Positions 20,753-31,985 are shown, counted from the first letter of the stretch. The stretch is DNA of 64,000 nt from Fistulifera solaris (GCA_030295235.1 AP026124.1:62001-126000), one strand, 5' to 3'. Notes: generated from the letters alone by a model not told the origin. Translations and numbers: made by a program.

Positions 20753-21612
20753 CCGTTTCGGAGGACCCAAGAGAGTCATCGTGGAATTGTGCATCTAGAA
20801 ATCTATTTTCTCCTCTTCCTAAGGTTACCATCAGCTTTTCACTTACTCCGTATTAAGACTTTAATGTTGTGCTTTTAATGCATGCCAAATGAAGCAAAGA
20901 TACTAGTAGACATTGCCGATTACCGCTTCGTGAGACCTTCATTGTATAAAAAATAAAAACTCTAGAGAGGCCGTCGACTACACCTGGTCAGACTAAATTA
21001 ATGGAGGCTAAATAATCCTCCAGCCATTCGAAACGACCATGCAGCCGTTCATCTCATGAAACTCTTAGTGAGCACAATGTTTTCGTTTCATTTGTAATTA
21101 ATCCCCATTAACTGCAATACAATCATTCACTTATTGTATGACTTATCGCTTGGTTCACCTAACGGTGTAGCTTGCAGCATTGTCTCCCAAAAAAGAGTAT
21201 GACTATGCTTAATCTTTACTTCTGGATTTAACAGTGCCGGTAATCTTGGATGACGCATTGTTACAACTTTGAAAGCATTTTATTGGTGGTCGCTAAGTTG
21301 CAAAGATCATTAAGAAAAAGCTACATGGAGACACTCCTGACCTATTTGCTCTTTTCCTTGATTTTATGCGGCTTTCTATACGTTAATAGTTGCGGTAAGG
21401 GCTGTGAATGTAAACTCGTTGCCAATCGCGGTCAATTGCGAGCCTTGTTTGAAGTGATTTGCGCTTCGCATTTTTGCGACCTAGAATGCAGTGCCAGTGC
21501 GAATTTTCAAGATCCGATAGCAACGTTTTTGCATGAAAGGCGACGTTCACCTTTTGTTGCAATCAATTGCGAGATTGAAGTCGTTGTTGCAGATTGAACT
21601 TTTCTTTTCGCC

Positions 21613-23768
21613 ATGCGTATCCGTCTTTTTCTCTTTTTCTTTGTGAGTGCTGCGCAAGGACAGCGATCCATACTTTCATGGGGAAGTCGCCTTAAAAATC
21701 GTGGTGCCTCGTCATTAGAAGGTACGATTGTTTCGTTCATTTCGCTACAAAAACTCACTAAACAAGTCACTAACTTCCTTTTTCTACCAATCCCCATTCT
21801 AGATGAAATTGTAGTAAATGATGATCACATTGAAGCCATGGCCGGTCTGTCGCAAGTCGATTTGTCCTTTGAAGGTATCGAGATGACGCTCCACAAGGGA
21901 AAACAAAAAGAACCCAAACAAATTTTAGACGGAAGTATCCGAGGAAGAGCACGTCCGGGACGTTTACTCGCAATTATGGGTCCTAGTGGTGCTGGTAAGT
22001 CTTCTGTAATGCACGCCTTGGCGGGACGAATCAAAGAAAGCTCGGCGCTACAACTGTTCGGAAGACGATATGTGAATGGTAAAGAACTGGCAGGGGATTC
22101 GCCGCTTCCCGCTGCTCTTATTGAACAAGATGTCAATTTCTTTCCGCACATGACGGTTCGGGAGACTCTGGATTTTCGTGTTCAGTTGCAATTGGGATCA
22201 CGCTTGAGTAAAAGGGCGCGGCGTAAGGTCGTCGACGACATCATGGAACATTTGGGGTTGTCGAAAGTAGCCGATAGTATTGTAGGGAACACCAAAGTGA
22301 GAGGCATCTCGGGAGGCGAACGGAAGCGGCTATCCATCGCAGTGGAAATGATTGCGTCCCCGGCCCTTATCTTTCTTGATGAACCCACCAGGTAAAGATA
22401 TCGTCTACTCACTGCATCGAGATGCTTGTGGAATCTACACTGACTCTTTTGCTTAGTGGCCTTGATGCAACAGCTGCTACCAAGCTAATACAAACACTTC
22501 GCGATCTAGCCGATGAGGGTAAAACAATTGTTGCGGTTATTCACCAACCGAGCCAGCACGTGTTCGACAAGTTTGATGATATCATGTTAGTTTCGGAAGG
22601 GAGGCTTATGTACTTTGGACCCAGGGAAGAAGTTCGTGCGTATATGAATAAGTACGGCTGCAAAGCGCCCGCGGATATGGGAACGGCTGAGCACATATTG
22701 GATTGCGTATCGCCGGATTTGTTGGAAGGTGAAACTGCCGAAGATGCCGAGAATCGTATGGATCGCCTGGCAAAGAATGCCGCCAATCAGAGTATGGATT
22801 TGGGAGTAGTGAATGCTGCGAGTGAGTCCAACAACCAGTTACAGCGCTTTTCTTCGGGAATGAGCCACAGACCACGCTCAAGCTTGTTGACACAATTTCG
22901 ACTACTCTTACAACGATCATTTCGTGAGATAAGCAGAGGGAAGCTAGTTCTTTTCGTGAAACTGGTGCAGCAAGTGACGACAGCATTGATTTATGGAGGT
23001 ATTTATAGTCTGGGTACTAATCAAGCTTCTATCCAGGATCGATTCGGCTTGTTGTCGCTGATTGCTATCGGCACCGCCAACATGGCGATCGCGCAGTCCA
23101 TTCGCGCCTTTCCTCGAGAAAAATCGATCATTTCAGGCGAACTCGCATCTCGAATGTACCGAACTCTTCCCTATTTTGTCGGCAAAGCGTTGGCTGAGAT
23201 TCCCTTGGTCACCTTAATGAGTAGCGTGTTTGGTTCTATTTTATATCGCTTGACCGGTTTAAGTCGGATGACGGGCAAGTTCCGCAATTTTCTGGGGCTA
23301 TTGAGTATGCATGGTATCACGGCGGAAGCAACAGGATTGTTGATTGGTGCCTTCAGTCCGAGTTCCGACATTGCGCTAGCAGTCTTTCCGGCCATTTTGG
23401 TAATTAACATTATTTTCGATGGTAAAAACATCTCCGAAGAGAATACTCCCCGGCTACTGAAATGGGTCCCGAAGATTGGTTTGATCCGTTGGGGCTTTGA
23501 AGGCTTATGCGTCAACGAGTTCGAAGGCTTGGAATTCGACGTGGGTGGTCCCCGGCGTGGACCAGTCGCCAAGACTGGTGCGGATGCACTGGCACGGTTC
23601 GGACTGGGCAGTCGAAGTCTCGGCGATGTGTTACGGGCACAAATGCTTATCACGGGAGGATTCTATGTATTGAGCTATCTGGGCTTGACATTGACGCGAC
23701 AGCGCTTTCAGGTCATGCAGCCACCGTTGGACAGCAAACAAGTACTGGACGATGAGAAAGAGCTATAA
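21613..23768 (+). CDS. ABCG-family half-transporter, three exons
   Basis: ABCG half-transporters dimerise to export lipids or small molecules. The nucleotide-binding domain is N-terminal: Walker A GPSGAGKSS, signature RGISGGERKRLS, Walker B LIFLDEPTS, H-loop VIHQPS. It is followed by a transmembrane domain with several hydrophobic segments (LLSLIAIGTANMAIAQ, EIPLVTLMSSVFGSILY and others). Introns lie at 21722-21802 (81 nt) and 22392-22456 (65 nt, donor GTAAAG); the second splits the serine of DEPTSGLD. Spliced exons total 2010 nt (669 residues). The N-terminus MRIRLFLFFFVSAAQGQ looks like a signal peptide, unusual for an ABCG. A start at the later ATG (21838) would remove it. Confidence 0.88.
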
Positions 23769-23913
23769 TTCAGCTACTCCTACCATTTGATTAGAAGGGT
23801 ATAGATATAAAAGAAAACTTATGATAATTTATGTGATTCTCAATGCAAGAGTTTCCAGTGTATCGATTTTCGTGTTTCATTGCTCGTTGTCTCGTCCATT
23901 CTTTGTCGTTCTT

Positions 23914-24862
23914 TCATTTGTTGGTGAATGCGGGAGTACGCTTCTCCAAAAAGGCTTTCATTCCTTCTTTTTTGATCGTGTGTTGCAAACAAGGATTGAA
24001 AGAATCGCCGTTCCAACCGGAGTCCTTCTTGCAAACTAATCTCTTGCGAGGCATTGACGGCTTCCTTCGCCATCATAACCGACATGCGTCCCTTCCCGGC
24101 AATTGTATGTGCCACTTTGACGGCTTCGTCCACTAAATCATCCGCGGGAAATATTTTAGCGACTAACCCATTCTGGTAAGCTGTCTCGGCATCGATCATT
24201 TCTCCCGTCAAACACAGGTACATGGCCTTTGATTTTCCAATGGCCCGTGTCAAACGCTGCGTCCCACCCGCACCCGGGATGATCCCCAAATTGATTTCCG
24301 GCTGACCGAATTTCGCTTTATCACCAGCGAGAATGAAATCACACATCATGGCTAGCTCACAACCTCCACCCAAACAAAAGCCATTGACGGCCGCAATGAT
24401 GGGTTTTCCCAATTTGGTAATGTCAGCCCATTCGGAGAACATGTTCTAGAGAGAGAGAGAGATTGTGCCAGCGTGCGGTAGAGGAAGACTACGTTGGTGA
24501 GCCTTTCAAAATAAAATAGTGCGACAATAAAAGTCTTCTGTTCGACGCACCTTCGAATACGTATGATCAAACGTTCGATCTTTCATTTCACTGATATCCG
24601 CTCCTGCGGCAAACGCCTTGGTCGATCCTGTGACAACCATACAACCAATGGCATCATTCTGCTCAAACTCCTTCGCCGCGTGAATCAAGTCAGCAAAGAG
24701 TGCATCCGATAAAGCATTAAGAGCTTTAGGACGGTGCAAACGAATCAATCCGACGTTGTCTTGGAGTACTTCGACTTGAATGTTTTCGTACGCTTTTGTT
24801 GTAGTTGAAAGAGTGCGACGAGCGATGAGGCGGGATGTGGGCAATAAAACACTGCGAAACAT
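23914..24862 (-). CDS. ECHS1: Mitochondrial enoyl-CoA hydratase, one frame break
   Basis: Crotonase-fold enzyme that hydrates 2-enoyl-CoA in beta-oxidation. The N-terminus (MFRSVLLPTSRLIARRTLST) is a typical mitochondrial presequence. The oxyanion-hole segments AAGADISEM and GGGCELAMMCD and the catalytic-Glu region INLGIIPGAGGTQRLTR are present. A 105-nt intron (24446-24550, donor GTGCGT) has a CT-repeat polypyrimidine tract. At the six-base run 23968-23973 one base is extra. Removing it gives the normal family ending ATHDQKEGMKAFLEKR and a stop at 23914 (280 residues). Left as is, the frame runs on to 23840 with an unrelated tail. Confidence 0.92.
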
Positions 24863-25489
24863 TTCGATGATTCAAGGATAAGAAGGATGAATGAATGTGT
24901 GTGAACTGGGAGGTGCAGTAATGAATGCATGGATGGGTTAAAGATAACAAACAATGCAGAGGAAGAAAACTAGAAAAAAGAAAAAAAACGAGAAAAAAAA
25001 GATACGGTGGGTCATGCGCGGTGGTGTCAAAAACATAGCAGATCACGGACGTCATAATCACGACTGACTCAGAACCGACATCCAATCGTGACAGAAATGA
25101 AATTGGTATCAAGGTCGACCTTTACCACTACCCACTACCTTCAACTTCAATGCGACATATTCCCCAACATATCCTCATTGAGACCACTTACTTGTACTTG
25201 TACTTGTACAAGAATCGACATGATTTGGAACACCAAACATGAAAATGACAGCAGATGCAATGATGCGAATGTCTACTTTGTACTCGTACTTGTACGCGCA
25301 CTTCACGGAAACTGATCGGAGGAGGAGAACCCGGATATACTTGTGAATGGTAGGCAGCGCAACGAGAGCTCTCATCGCATTTCATTTTGATCCAGTACAA
25401 GTATCTTTTCCTTCTATTGATTCATTTTCTTTTATTTCTTTCCATTTATCATTCAAATAGTTACATAGAATCACACAAAGTATTTTGCA
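24863..25489. promoter_or_regulatory. Divergent spacer ECHS1 / nucleoporin
   Basis: 627 bp with no gene. A run of TTGTAC repeats lies at about 25192-25212 and a second GTAC-rich patch at 25275-25302, similar to the islands in other divergent spacers. Confidence 0.5.
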
Positions 25490-26956
25490 ATGGCGTTCAA
25501 TTTCGGAGGAGGAGCATCGTCGTCGTCGTCGTCATCATCAGCCGATGGTAACAAAGCGCCAGCATTTTCTTTTGGCGGCAACAGTACAGCAGCCGCTCCC
25601 TCTTTTAGCTTTGGTGGTGCTCCAGCCCCTCCACAACCAATACTAGTAGTAGTACGAGCGGTAGTACGGGAGGATTTTCGTTTGGAGGAACACCGGCGGC
25701 GGCGGCGGCGGCTACAGGAAATGCTTTTTTCGTTTGGGGGTACAGCGAGCAGTAGCGCTGCTGCGCCGGCACCATCCGCTGCACCTTCCTTTGGTTCGTT
25801 TGGTGCGACAGCAAGCGACAGCAAATCAACAGCACCATCTTTCGGAGGATTCGGAGCAGCTGGTGACGAAAAGGCCACAGCGGCACCCTCGACGACCGCG
25901 CCGTCGTTTGGGTCGTTCGGAGCATCGACGAATGCCGCCCCCGGTGCCTTTGCGTTTGGCTCCAATGCCCCTTCAGAAAAGGCTGCTCCTGCTACTAATG
26001 ACGCTCCGCAAGCACCTCCCGCATTTGGGGCTGCTCCAGCTACCGGAACTGCATTTAGCTTTGGTGGTAGTGGAGATGCAGCAGCAGCAGCAGCTCCGTT
26101 GAGTGAACGGAACGAGTCGGTATCCTTTGGAGCAAGTGCAGAGACCTCTGCGACGGAGAAAGCGGCACCTGGTACCTTTAGTTTCGGAGGCAGCGACAGT
26201 GGAGCACCCTCGCAAAGCAATAAACGTGCTTCCTTTGGAAATGACGAAGACTCAGTCCCAGTGGGTGTTTCGACACCGGCTTCGAAATCAACTACTACCT
26301 TCCCAGCGGCATCTACTCCCACTGCACCTCCTCCCGTGTCGACGCCCGCCAAGGTGGACGCGACGCCTCGCAAAACAGCCACAGAACCACCGCGTCTTGA
26401 TTATCAAACATTGACGGTCGAACAAATCATCAACAAGTTTCAGAAAGAATTGGAACAGGACGCCATTGCCTTTCTCGAAGAAGCCCGCCGTGTCGCCGAG
26501 TATGATGCCATTTTGCGGGATTCACAGCGAAATATTGTCAAATTGACGCAATTGGCGCATCACACACTGATTGGACAACAGGAATTGGAGCAAATGCTCA
26601 ACGGTATCGACGCTTTTCAGCGGGAGCTCGAGACGACGCTCAATACGGTAGAACAACATGTGGAAGATTTGTTTCAAGCGCAGTCTCATCATTTACCGGC
26701 CGATGCGGACATGGAACGAGAGAAGGCGTATGCCACAGCGAGTGCGGTTGAACAGCGACTTCAAGAATTGTCCGAGTCGCTCCAAACTGTGTTGGGAGAA
26801 ATGGATGCGACACAGCAACGAGTACTGACCGGAGACACGGGAAAGATTGTCCAGATTTTGAGTCAGCACGAAAAGAGTTTGGCTGATTTGGAAACAGCTG
26901 CACGGCGTATGGAATTAGATGTGGGACATGTCAGTAAGCTATTGGAACGTCGCTAA
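25490..26956 (+). CDS. NUP62: Nup62/Nsp1-type FG nucleoporin, two compensating breaks
   Basis: Nup62 (Nsp1) is a central-channel nucleoporin. The N-terminal 300 residues are FG-repeat sequence (FSFGG, FGGFG, SFGSFGA) with Ala/Ser/Thr/Pro spacers. The C-terminal 180 residues form the conserved Nsp1_C coiled coil, starting LDYQTLTVEQIINKFQKELE. Between the runs 25626-25629 (one C short) and 25725-25730 (one T extra), about 34 residues read as an Arg-rich, FG-free segment. In the neighbouring frame the same bases encode FG-repeat sequence (TGGFSFGGTPAAAA). The two breaks cancel, so the coiled coil is in frame. No intron is seen. Confidence 0.92.
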   Translation: MAFNFGGGASSSSSSSSADGNKAPAFSFGGNSTAAAPSFSFGGAPAPPQPILVVVRAVVREDFRLEEHRRRRRRLQEMLFSFGGTASSSAAAPAPSAAPSFGSFGATASDSKSTAPSFGGFGAAGDEKATAAPSTTAPSFGSFGASTNAAPGAFAFGSNAPSEKAAPATNDAPQAPPAFGAAPATGTAFSFGGSGDAAAAAAPLSERNESVSFGASAETSATEKAAPGTFSFGGSDSGAPSQSNKRASFGNDEDSVPVGVSTPASKSTTTFPAASTPTAPPPVSTPAKVDATPRKTATEPPRLDYQTLTVEQIINKFQKELEQDAIAFLEEARRVAEYDAILRDSQRNIVKLTQLAHHTLIGQQELEQMLNGIDAFQRELETTLNTVEQHVEDLFQAQSHHLPADADMEREKAYATASAVEQRLQELSESLQTVLGEMDATQQRVLTGDTGKIVQILSQHEKSLADLETAARRMELDVGHVSKLLERR

Positions 26957-27193
26957 ATAACGGGTTGAGATCATAAACATTGTAAGCCTTAAACCCCTTT
27001 TAAGAAGCTGTATAGCTTTCAAAAGCAAATCAAGTCGTCGAAGTATTAAGAACCGATGATTCGGTGTAATCAATGGATCCGTATTCCTTCATCAAGAATA
27101 ACTATGCACCATTAATCGGTCCATCGGGAACTTATTGGTAACACTTAAGCGGGAAAAGAATCACCATCCACCATTCATGATGAGAGAAATCGA

Positions 27194-27203
27194 TACCAGG
27201 TAC
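27194..27203 (+). promoter_or_regulatory. TACCAGGTAC motif
   Basis: Exact copy just upstream of the palindromic repeat array. Confidence 0.45.
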
Positions 27204-27229
27204 TGTAAACACGGTGTTTTGGATCATGA

Positions 27230-27720
27230 AGAAATTCTGTGCACGGCGGTTTTAGGGGACAGAAATTCCGAGTATTGTCCAGAAATGCTGAAGAGGATGC
27301 TTTTAATCATACAGAATTTCTGGGGTAGTTCCAGAAATTCTTGACCAGTTGTGTTTCATTCAAACCAAAAATCTGGGGCGGTCCAGAAATTCTGGACCAG
27401 TTGTTTTTCGTTCATGAAGAAAATCTGGGTTCGTTCATACAGAAAATCTGGGTCGGTCCAGAAATTCTGGACCACTGATATTTTCATTCATAGAGAAAAG
27501 CAGGGTTGGTCCAAAAATTCTGGACCACTGATAACTGATATTTTCATTCATACAGAAAATCTGGGTCGGTCCAGAAATTCTGGACCACTGATATTTTCAT
27601 TCATACAGAAAAGCTGATAATTACGTTCATACAGAAAAGCAGGGTTGGTCCAGAAATTCTGGACCGCTGATATTTTCATTCAAACAGAAAATCTGGGGCA
27701 TTCTAGAAACTTGGATTTTC
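27230..27720. repeat. Tandem array of near-palindromic 19-mers
   Basis: The 19-bp unit GGTCCAGAAATTCTGGACC, a palindrome around its centre, occurs at 27380-27398, 27455-27473, 27568-27586 and 27647-27665. One variant with AAAAA lies at 27508-27526, and more decayed copies lie at 27329-27346 and near 27275. Linkers are also repeated: CACTGATATTTTCATTCAT, then ACAGAAAATCTGGGTCGG. Spacing is irregular, 53-79 bp. Copies are cleanest in the middle and decay leftwards. It may be a minisatellite, a clustered binding site or a hairpin-rich transcript. Confidence 0.9.
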
Positions 27721-27961
27721 ATACGTTCCAGAAATAGCCGAAAAGCTGTGCAATGATGATTGTTTCGCAGTAAATTCATTTCACCACATTTGCTCTCATG
27801 AGTTCATCTCCTTATTCTGCTTATGAGTTCATCTCCTTATTCTGTGGTTCTGTTCTTGCTCACAGACAGGTCCGAAAGAATCAGGAGGGCATGTTTAATA
27901 GGCAATACGAAGCAGATGATTGACCACTCGATTGGAAACGTACCGCGCCGGTCCATTTACC

Positions 27962-28883
27962 ATGACTCTCATTTGTTCGTTCATCTTTCTATTCTTTTTG
28001 CTACCTGTGAATTGTAGTCAATTGGCTCTTGAATATGTTAAAGTCTTCTCGGGGAATGCTTTCACCAATGTGACGATCTACAAGAATAGAGGAGGAAACA
28101 ATGTGTATGTTCTTCATTTTTCGACGGAACATTTTAGTGTATTATCGTCGAATCGTTTGCAACGTACAACAATGTTGTCGCGACAAAACAATTGCACTTG
28201 GGCCTCGAATGCGGGACCGTATCATGCCGATGGCTCTAGTGTGGGTCTTGTAGTGAGTCACGGAGGAATCCGCCACGAAAGTTACGGTGGTGTAGGATTT
28301 GGTTTGACAAATGACAATACGCACTGGGTGATTGGGACGCCAAACCGATCGGATGTTCCCTATCTGAGCGAGTTTGTGACCGGATTTGATTGGTTAGTGA
28401 GAGATAGTGCGATGGTGAATTCGACCGATACAACCGGAGCCGTTGTAGCGGCTCGAACGGCCATTGGTGTTGACGACGAAGGACGACTTCTTCTCATGGT
28501 TATCGATGGTTGCGAAAAGTGGTACGTACTTTAGAGGAAATTTAAGGTTTTCATCAGAGCTCAGAGGTGGACTGACATTTCGGTACGGTTATCTATTAAG
28601 TTTTAGACGGCGCGGCGTAAACTTGAAGACACTAGCACAAGAAATGATTCAAGTGGGTGCGAGATATGCTGTGAACATGGACGGTGGTGGGTCGACCGTT
28701 TTGGTTCATCGCCACCAAGTGCTGAGTCACCCGACGTGTTTCGATGTTCCGATTCAGTGTGAACGGAAAGTCGCAACAGCCTTTTGTATTGGAGATGCCA
28801 ACCACGAAGAAGCATTGAGCGCTTCATTGTTGTCTACACAACAAGAACAAGTCCGGTTTGAACTTCAAAAAGTAAAAGAGTAA
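27962..28883 (+). CDS. NAGPA-type phosphodiester glycosidase, secreted
   Basis: The family includes animal NAGPA, the uncovering enzyme that removes GlcNAc from mannose-6-phosphate tags, and bacterial phosphodiester glycosidases. The chosen ATG gives a clean signal peptide (MTLICSFIFLFFLLPVNC). Conserved segments follow: NAGPYHADGSSVG, RTAIGVDDEGRLLLMVIDG, then, after an 88-nt intron (28519-28606), RRGVNLKTLAQEM and the signature YAVNMDGGGSTVLV. The donor GTGGTA is weaker than GTACGT four bases on, but the latter would create a stop at the junction. Spliced length is 834 nt (277 residues). The last 60 bp overlap the antisense LRR gene. Confidence 0.82.
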
Positions 28884-29633
28884 GTCCGGATCTGTTTGGA
28901 CCGACTCCAATACTAATACCCAAAAGTTCCAGCCGAATTGCGGGTTCCCTAAAAAGGAACGCCCCATTCGGTTGGCACGACAAAGCATGGAGATGCGTGT
29001 TTCACCTACGTCCGAATCATTCATTGACAAAGCAATATGCTGTATCGCGAGATTGTGTTGCAAAGCACTCTCCATTTCCGCGAATCCATTCGCAGTGATT
29101 CGATTGTGATCCAAACCGAGTACTCTTAATGATGAATTGCGTGCAAGGCATTGCGCCAGTGCAGCGCAGCCTCGATCCTGAATTCGATTGTACCCCAAAT
29201 GTAGTGATTTTAAAGTGTGGTTGAACTGTAAGCATTCCGCTAACTGTTCGGCACTTTCACACGTGAGACAATTATTGTGCAGATAAAGTTCTTCCAGGTA
29301 TACATTTGATTTCAGAGCTGCAGCAATGCTTGAGACATCACTCATATCATTGTAAGCCAAATAGATAACTTTCAAAGAACGATGATGCGGCAGCACAATA
29401 TCTGCAAAGAGTTGCAAAGCATGGCCGTGATGTTTAAAGGATGTAGTCAAGTTGAGGATGCGAAGAACATTATTCTGTCGCAAAGCCTCGGCTAGATAAG
29501 CCATTTGAAACTCGTCCAGGCTTCGAATATTGAGGTTCAAATTCCATAGCTCAGTATCTTGTTGCAGCAACCGCGTGAATTGTTCTTGCAGCCAGAGTGG
29601 AAGGGCATCGTTTGTGTGAAGATGGTTATTCAT
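28824..29633 (-). CDS. Leucine-rich-repeat protein, overlaps neighbour's 3' end
   Basis: A 269-residue frame with five or six LRR_RI-type repeats: LEELYLHNNCLTCESAEQLA, LKSLHLGYNRIQDRGCAALA, LRVLGLDHNRITANGFAEM. The repeat phase is regular, with a consensus LxxLxLxxNxI. After the last repeat the sequence (FLGNPQFGWNFW) resembles the capping ends seen in similar algal proteins. It continues 30 or so residues antisense to the glycosidase's terminal coding exon, so the extreme C-terminus may be fortuitous. It is soluble, with no other domain; the role is unknown. Confidence 0.78.
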   Translation of the reverse strand: MNNHLHTNDALPLWLQEQFTRLLQQDTELWNLNLNIRSLDEFQMAYLAEALRQNNVLRILNLTTSFKHHGHALQLFADIVLPHHRSLKVIYLAYNDMSDVSSIAAALKSNVYLEELYLHNNCLTCESAEQLAECLQFNHTLKSLHLGYNRIQDRGCAALAQCLARNSSLRVLGLDHNRITANGFAEMESALQHNLAIQHIALSMNDSDVGETRISMLCRANRMGRSFLGNPQFGWNFWVLVLESVQTDPDLLFYFLKFKPDLFLLCRQQ

Positions 29634-30342
29634 TCTTTTCGTTCCCTTGAATGCAACTACCGTGCATTTAACTCGATCCTGAAAGACGGTAAATTATTAG
29701 ACGGCTAAAAAAGACTTAAATCGATGGCTCTAGTCGCGAAGTCTATAAATAATGACAAACATCATGAGAAAAATGGACGAAATTTTTTTGTTCTTTTTTC
29801 TTGGCTCGTGGCTCGTGGCTCAAAGCGCTTCTGCTTTTGACGCCGACTGCCTGCATGCCCGACGAACATACTAATGACTGAAATCTAGTCGCGGCAAAAT
29901 TTGAAAAACACGCTGCGGCTCCACCTAGTACTCCGTATATTGAAAGGGGCGCAATTAGGCAAGGCTTATCGACACGAACAATCGATTTGATCTGTGTATA
30001 TAGTAGCATTTATCGTGTTTAAATACTCTTTTCAAACAATGCTTTATCTCATCGTATTATTAGCACTGATTGAACATGGGCTCAGATGGCTGCCCTCAGA
30101 TTAGGACGTCGTTTTCGCCAACTTTTTTTGCATAATAACGTAGTCAACAGAACGTATGCGATAACATTGATTCGCAAGAGGCACGTCATTCTCAGTTGAA
30201 AATAGAGAATTATGTTTACAGTTTATTTGTATCCGATGACTCCTTGACATGAACTTATGCAAACCGGAACTGCTAAATCCGTTAATTCGCAGAAACGATC
30301 TAGTAATATCCGTGCTTTTATGCATTAGCCTTTAGCGATACA
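29634..30342. other. Intergenic region
   Basis: 709 bp without a gene. It contains a one-mismatch palindrome (29876-29890) and a TACTCCGTA (29929-29937) 38 bp beyond it. Confidence 0.55.
29876..29890. repeat. GACTG-N5-CAGTC palindrome, one mismatch
   Basis: GACTG-N5-TAGTC, followed by GCG; intergenic. Confidence 0.4.
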
Positions 30343-31135
30343 TCAGCGCGGCCGTGAAGACTCCAAACTATCATCACCATCATCAACGATTCCCAATTCC
30401 CGAACGACATAGCGCCGCGCTTCTTCGACCAACGCATGAATGTTTTCCCGGCTCAATTCTCCGTCCAATGCATCTTTTTTGTAGGGCTTCAAAAACTTCT
30501 TGAAGGCATCGTGGGCACTATTGGCTTGGTGAGAGCTCGAATACACGCCGACATAGCGACTGGCGCCAGCGAAGTAGACTTGTGCTTGCTGAAAAATAGA
30601 ATGCGAGTGAATTGAGGAAGAAGACAATTGATGTAAGAGACGAACTCGGGATACGTAGCTGCCCCGCGTTTATGCTAGACTATTCCTGTTTAGTACTCAC
30701 CCACTTCCCCGACGGTCGTCGCGTAACGCCTTTGGGTAGGTTCCCGGGGTAACTCTCGATCGACTGCGGTGTATCTGGAACTTGCTGATGGCTACTTTTC
30801 TTAATTCGATTGGGTGAAGCCTTTGATTTCTTGGATTCGCGTCGTGGCGAAGAGGTGCTCGTAGAACGGTTCGTGATTGGTCTCTTTCGAGAGCTGGCTA
30901 CAGCATGCTTGTCCTGGTGCTCGTTCTCGTTCTCATCGTGAAACAGTGCGTGTTGATGAACCTGCTGTGCTTGAGAGGTAGATGTAGCAGTAGAAGGAAC
31001 AATGGAAGACTTTGTTGTTGCACTTGTTGCATGCGCCGGCTTCAATCTTCGTACTTTCGAAGGTTTTTCCGGAAACGCCATCGAAAACAAGGGATTTGAA
31101 TACAATTCCATAAGATCGATGGGAGTTTTGATCAT
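30343..31135 (-). CDS. AP2/ERF-domain transcription factor
   Basis: The AP2 DNA-binding domain is split by a 112-nt intron (30589-30700, donor GTGAGT). The parts are GVTRRPSGKW, then QAQVYFAGASRYVGVYSS, then the amphipathic helix ANSAHDAFKKFLKPY. YVGVY and the preceding RR/KW residues match the three-stranded sheet of the domain. The N-terminal 140 residues are Ser/Thr/Lys-rich with a basic KKSKASPNRIKK patch, probably a nuclear localisation signal. Spliced length is 681 nt (226 residues). The start lies only 13 bp after the stop of the upstream same-strand frame, so the two may be one gene. Such factors are nuclear regulators; the target is unknown. Confidence 0.8.
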
Positions 31136-31148
31136 GGGTTTTGGGAGT

Positions 31149-31954
31149 TCAATGGTCGATTGTTTCCAATTTGAATATCAGTTTTTGTTTCGAAACGGGT
31201 TTGGTGTTCGTGACAGGTTGCAATGTGGTGGTTGTTTTCCGCGAAAGTGGCGGGACGGAAATGGCGATTGGAGCTTCGCTACGTAATGGTGTCTCCGTCT
31301 TCTCGGCTTTCTTCTTCTTCTTCTTTTCTCCTGCTTCGAAAATCTTATCTTCGCAGTTCTTTCCTGAAACACCTTCTTTTGCTGTTTCTACTACTTGTTT
31401 GACAGCTTCTTGTGCACCGTGTGTCTCTGATTCCTCCGCTGGCTTGTTTTGGTTCGATATCTCAATTTCCAACAATGATTGGCTAATTTCTTTGGTTCGT
31501 ATTCCCGTCACCAATTCCAATATAATTTTATACAATTCATCCGTTGCTTGTTTTTGTGGAACTAAATAATACGGCAAGGCCGCTGTTTCAATGCTGGAAG
31601 CCGCAGTATTCTTCAAACGATCCAATTGCGGCAACGTGAATACCCGAACGTGGGCCAGTTGTTGCAACACTTGTGCCACCACCTGTTGCGGTGAAGTTCC
31701 CAAATGAAAGGAAGTCATAACAATTTGTTTGAGTTGTTGATTTCCCGCCCAAATGGCGTGTCGGTCGCTATGAAATGGCAATAATATATCGTGATGTTGA
31801 ATGCCTGGATCAAAGCGAGTGCGATGATCTAAGTGTATGGGCGCACCGGGACGATACAGTCCTTGTTGAATGACATTCATGAGAAGAGCCGGATGTAAAA
31901 TACCGGGATTAGGAGGAGGTGGAGGAAGAATCAAATCAACGGCGGGAAGAAACG

Positions 31955-31985
<31 letters not shown>

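Larger units (their letters stand above)
20207..21612. promoter_or_regulatory. Long divergent spacer LRR / ABCG
   Basis: 1.4 kb without a gene I can support. It holds an exact TACCAGGTAC (20661-20670), an imperfect long hairpin (20686-20752) and TACTCCGTA (20844-20852). A short open frame at 21325-21596 starts with a signal-like stretch but has no recognisable content. Confidence 0.5.
26957..27961. other. Intergenic region with repeat array
   Basis: 1 kb between two same-strand genes. It holds one TACCAGGTAC (27194-27203), the palindromic array at about 27230-27720, and a 22-bp direct repeat (27798-27819 and 27823-27844, identical). Short open frames across the array are by-products of the repeats. 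Confidence 0.7.

Noticed and set aside
27351-27617. A repetitive 88-residue frame
   Set aside because: It arises from the palindromic repeat array; no start context or independent coding signal.
27230-27720. Possible CRISPR array
   Set aside because: The linkers between palindromes are themselves repeated, spacing is irregular, there are no cas genes and the sequence is eukaryotic nuclear.
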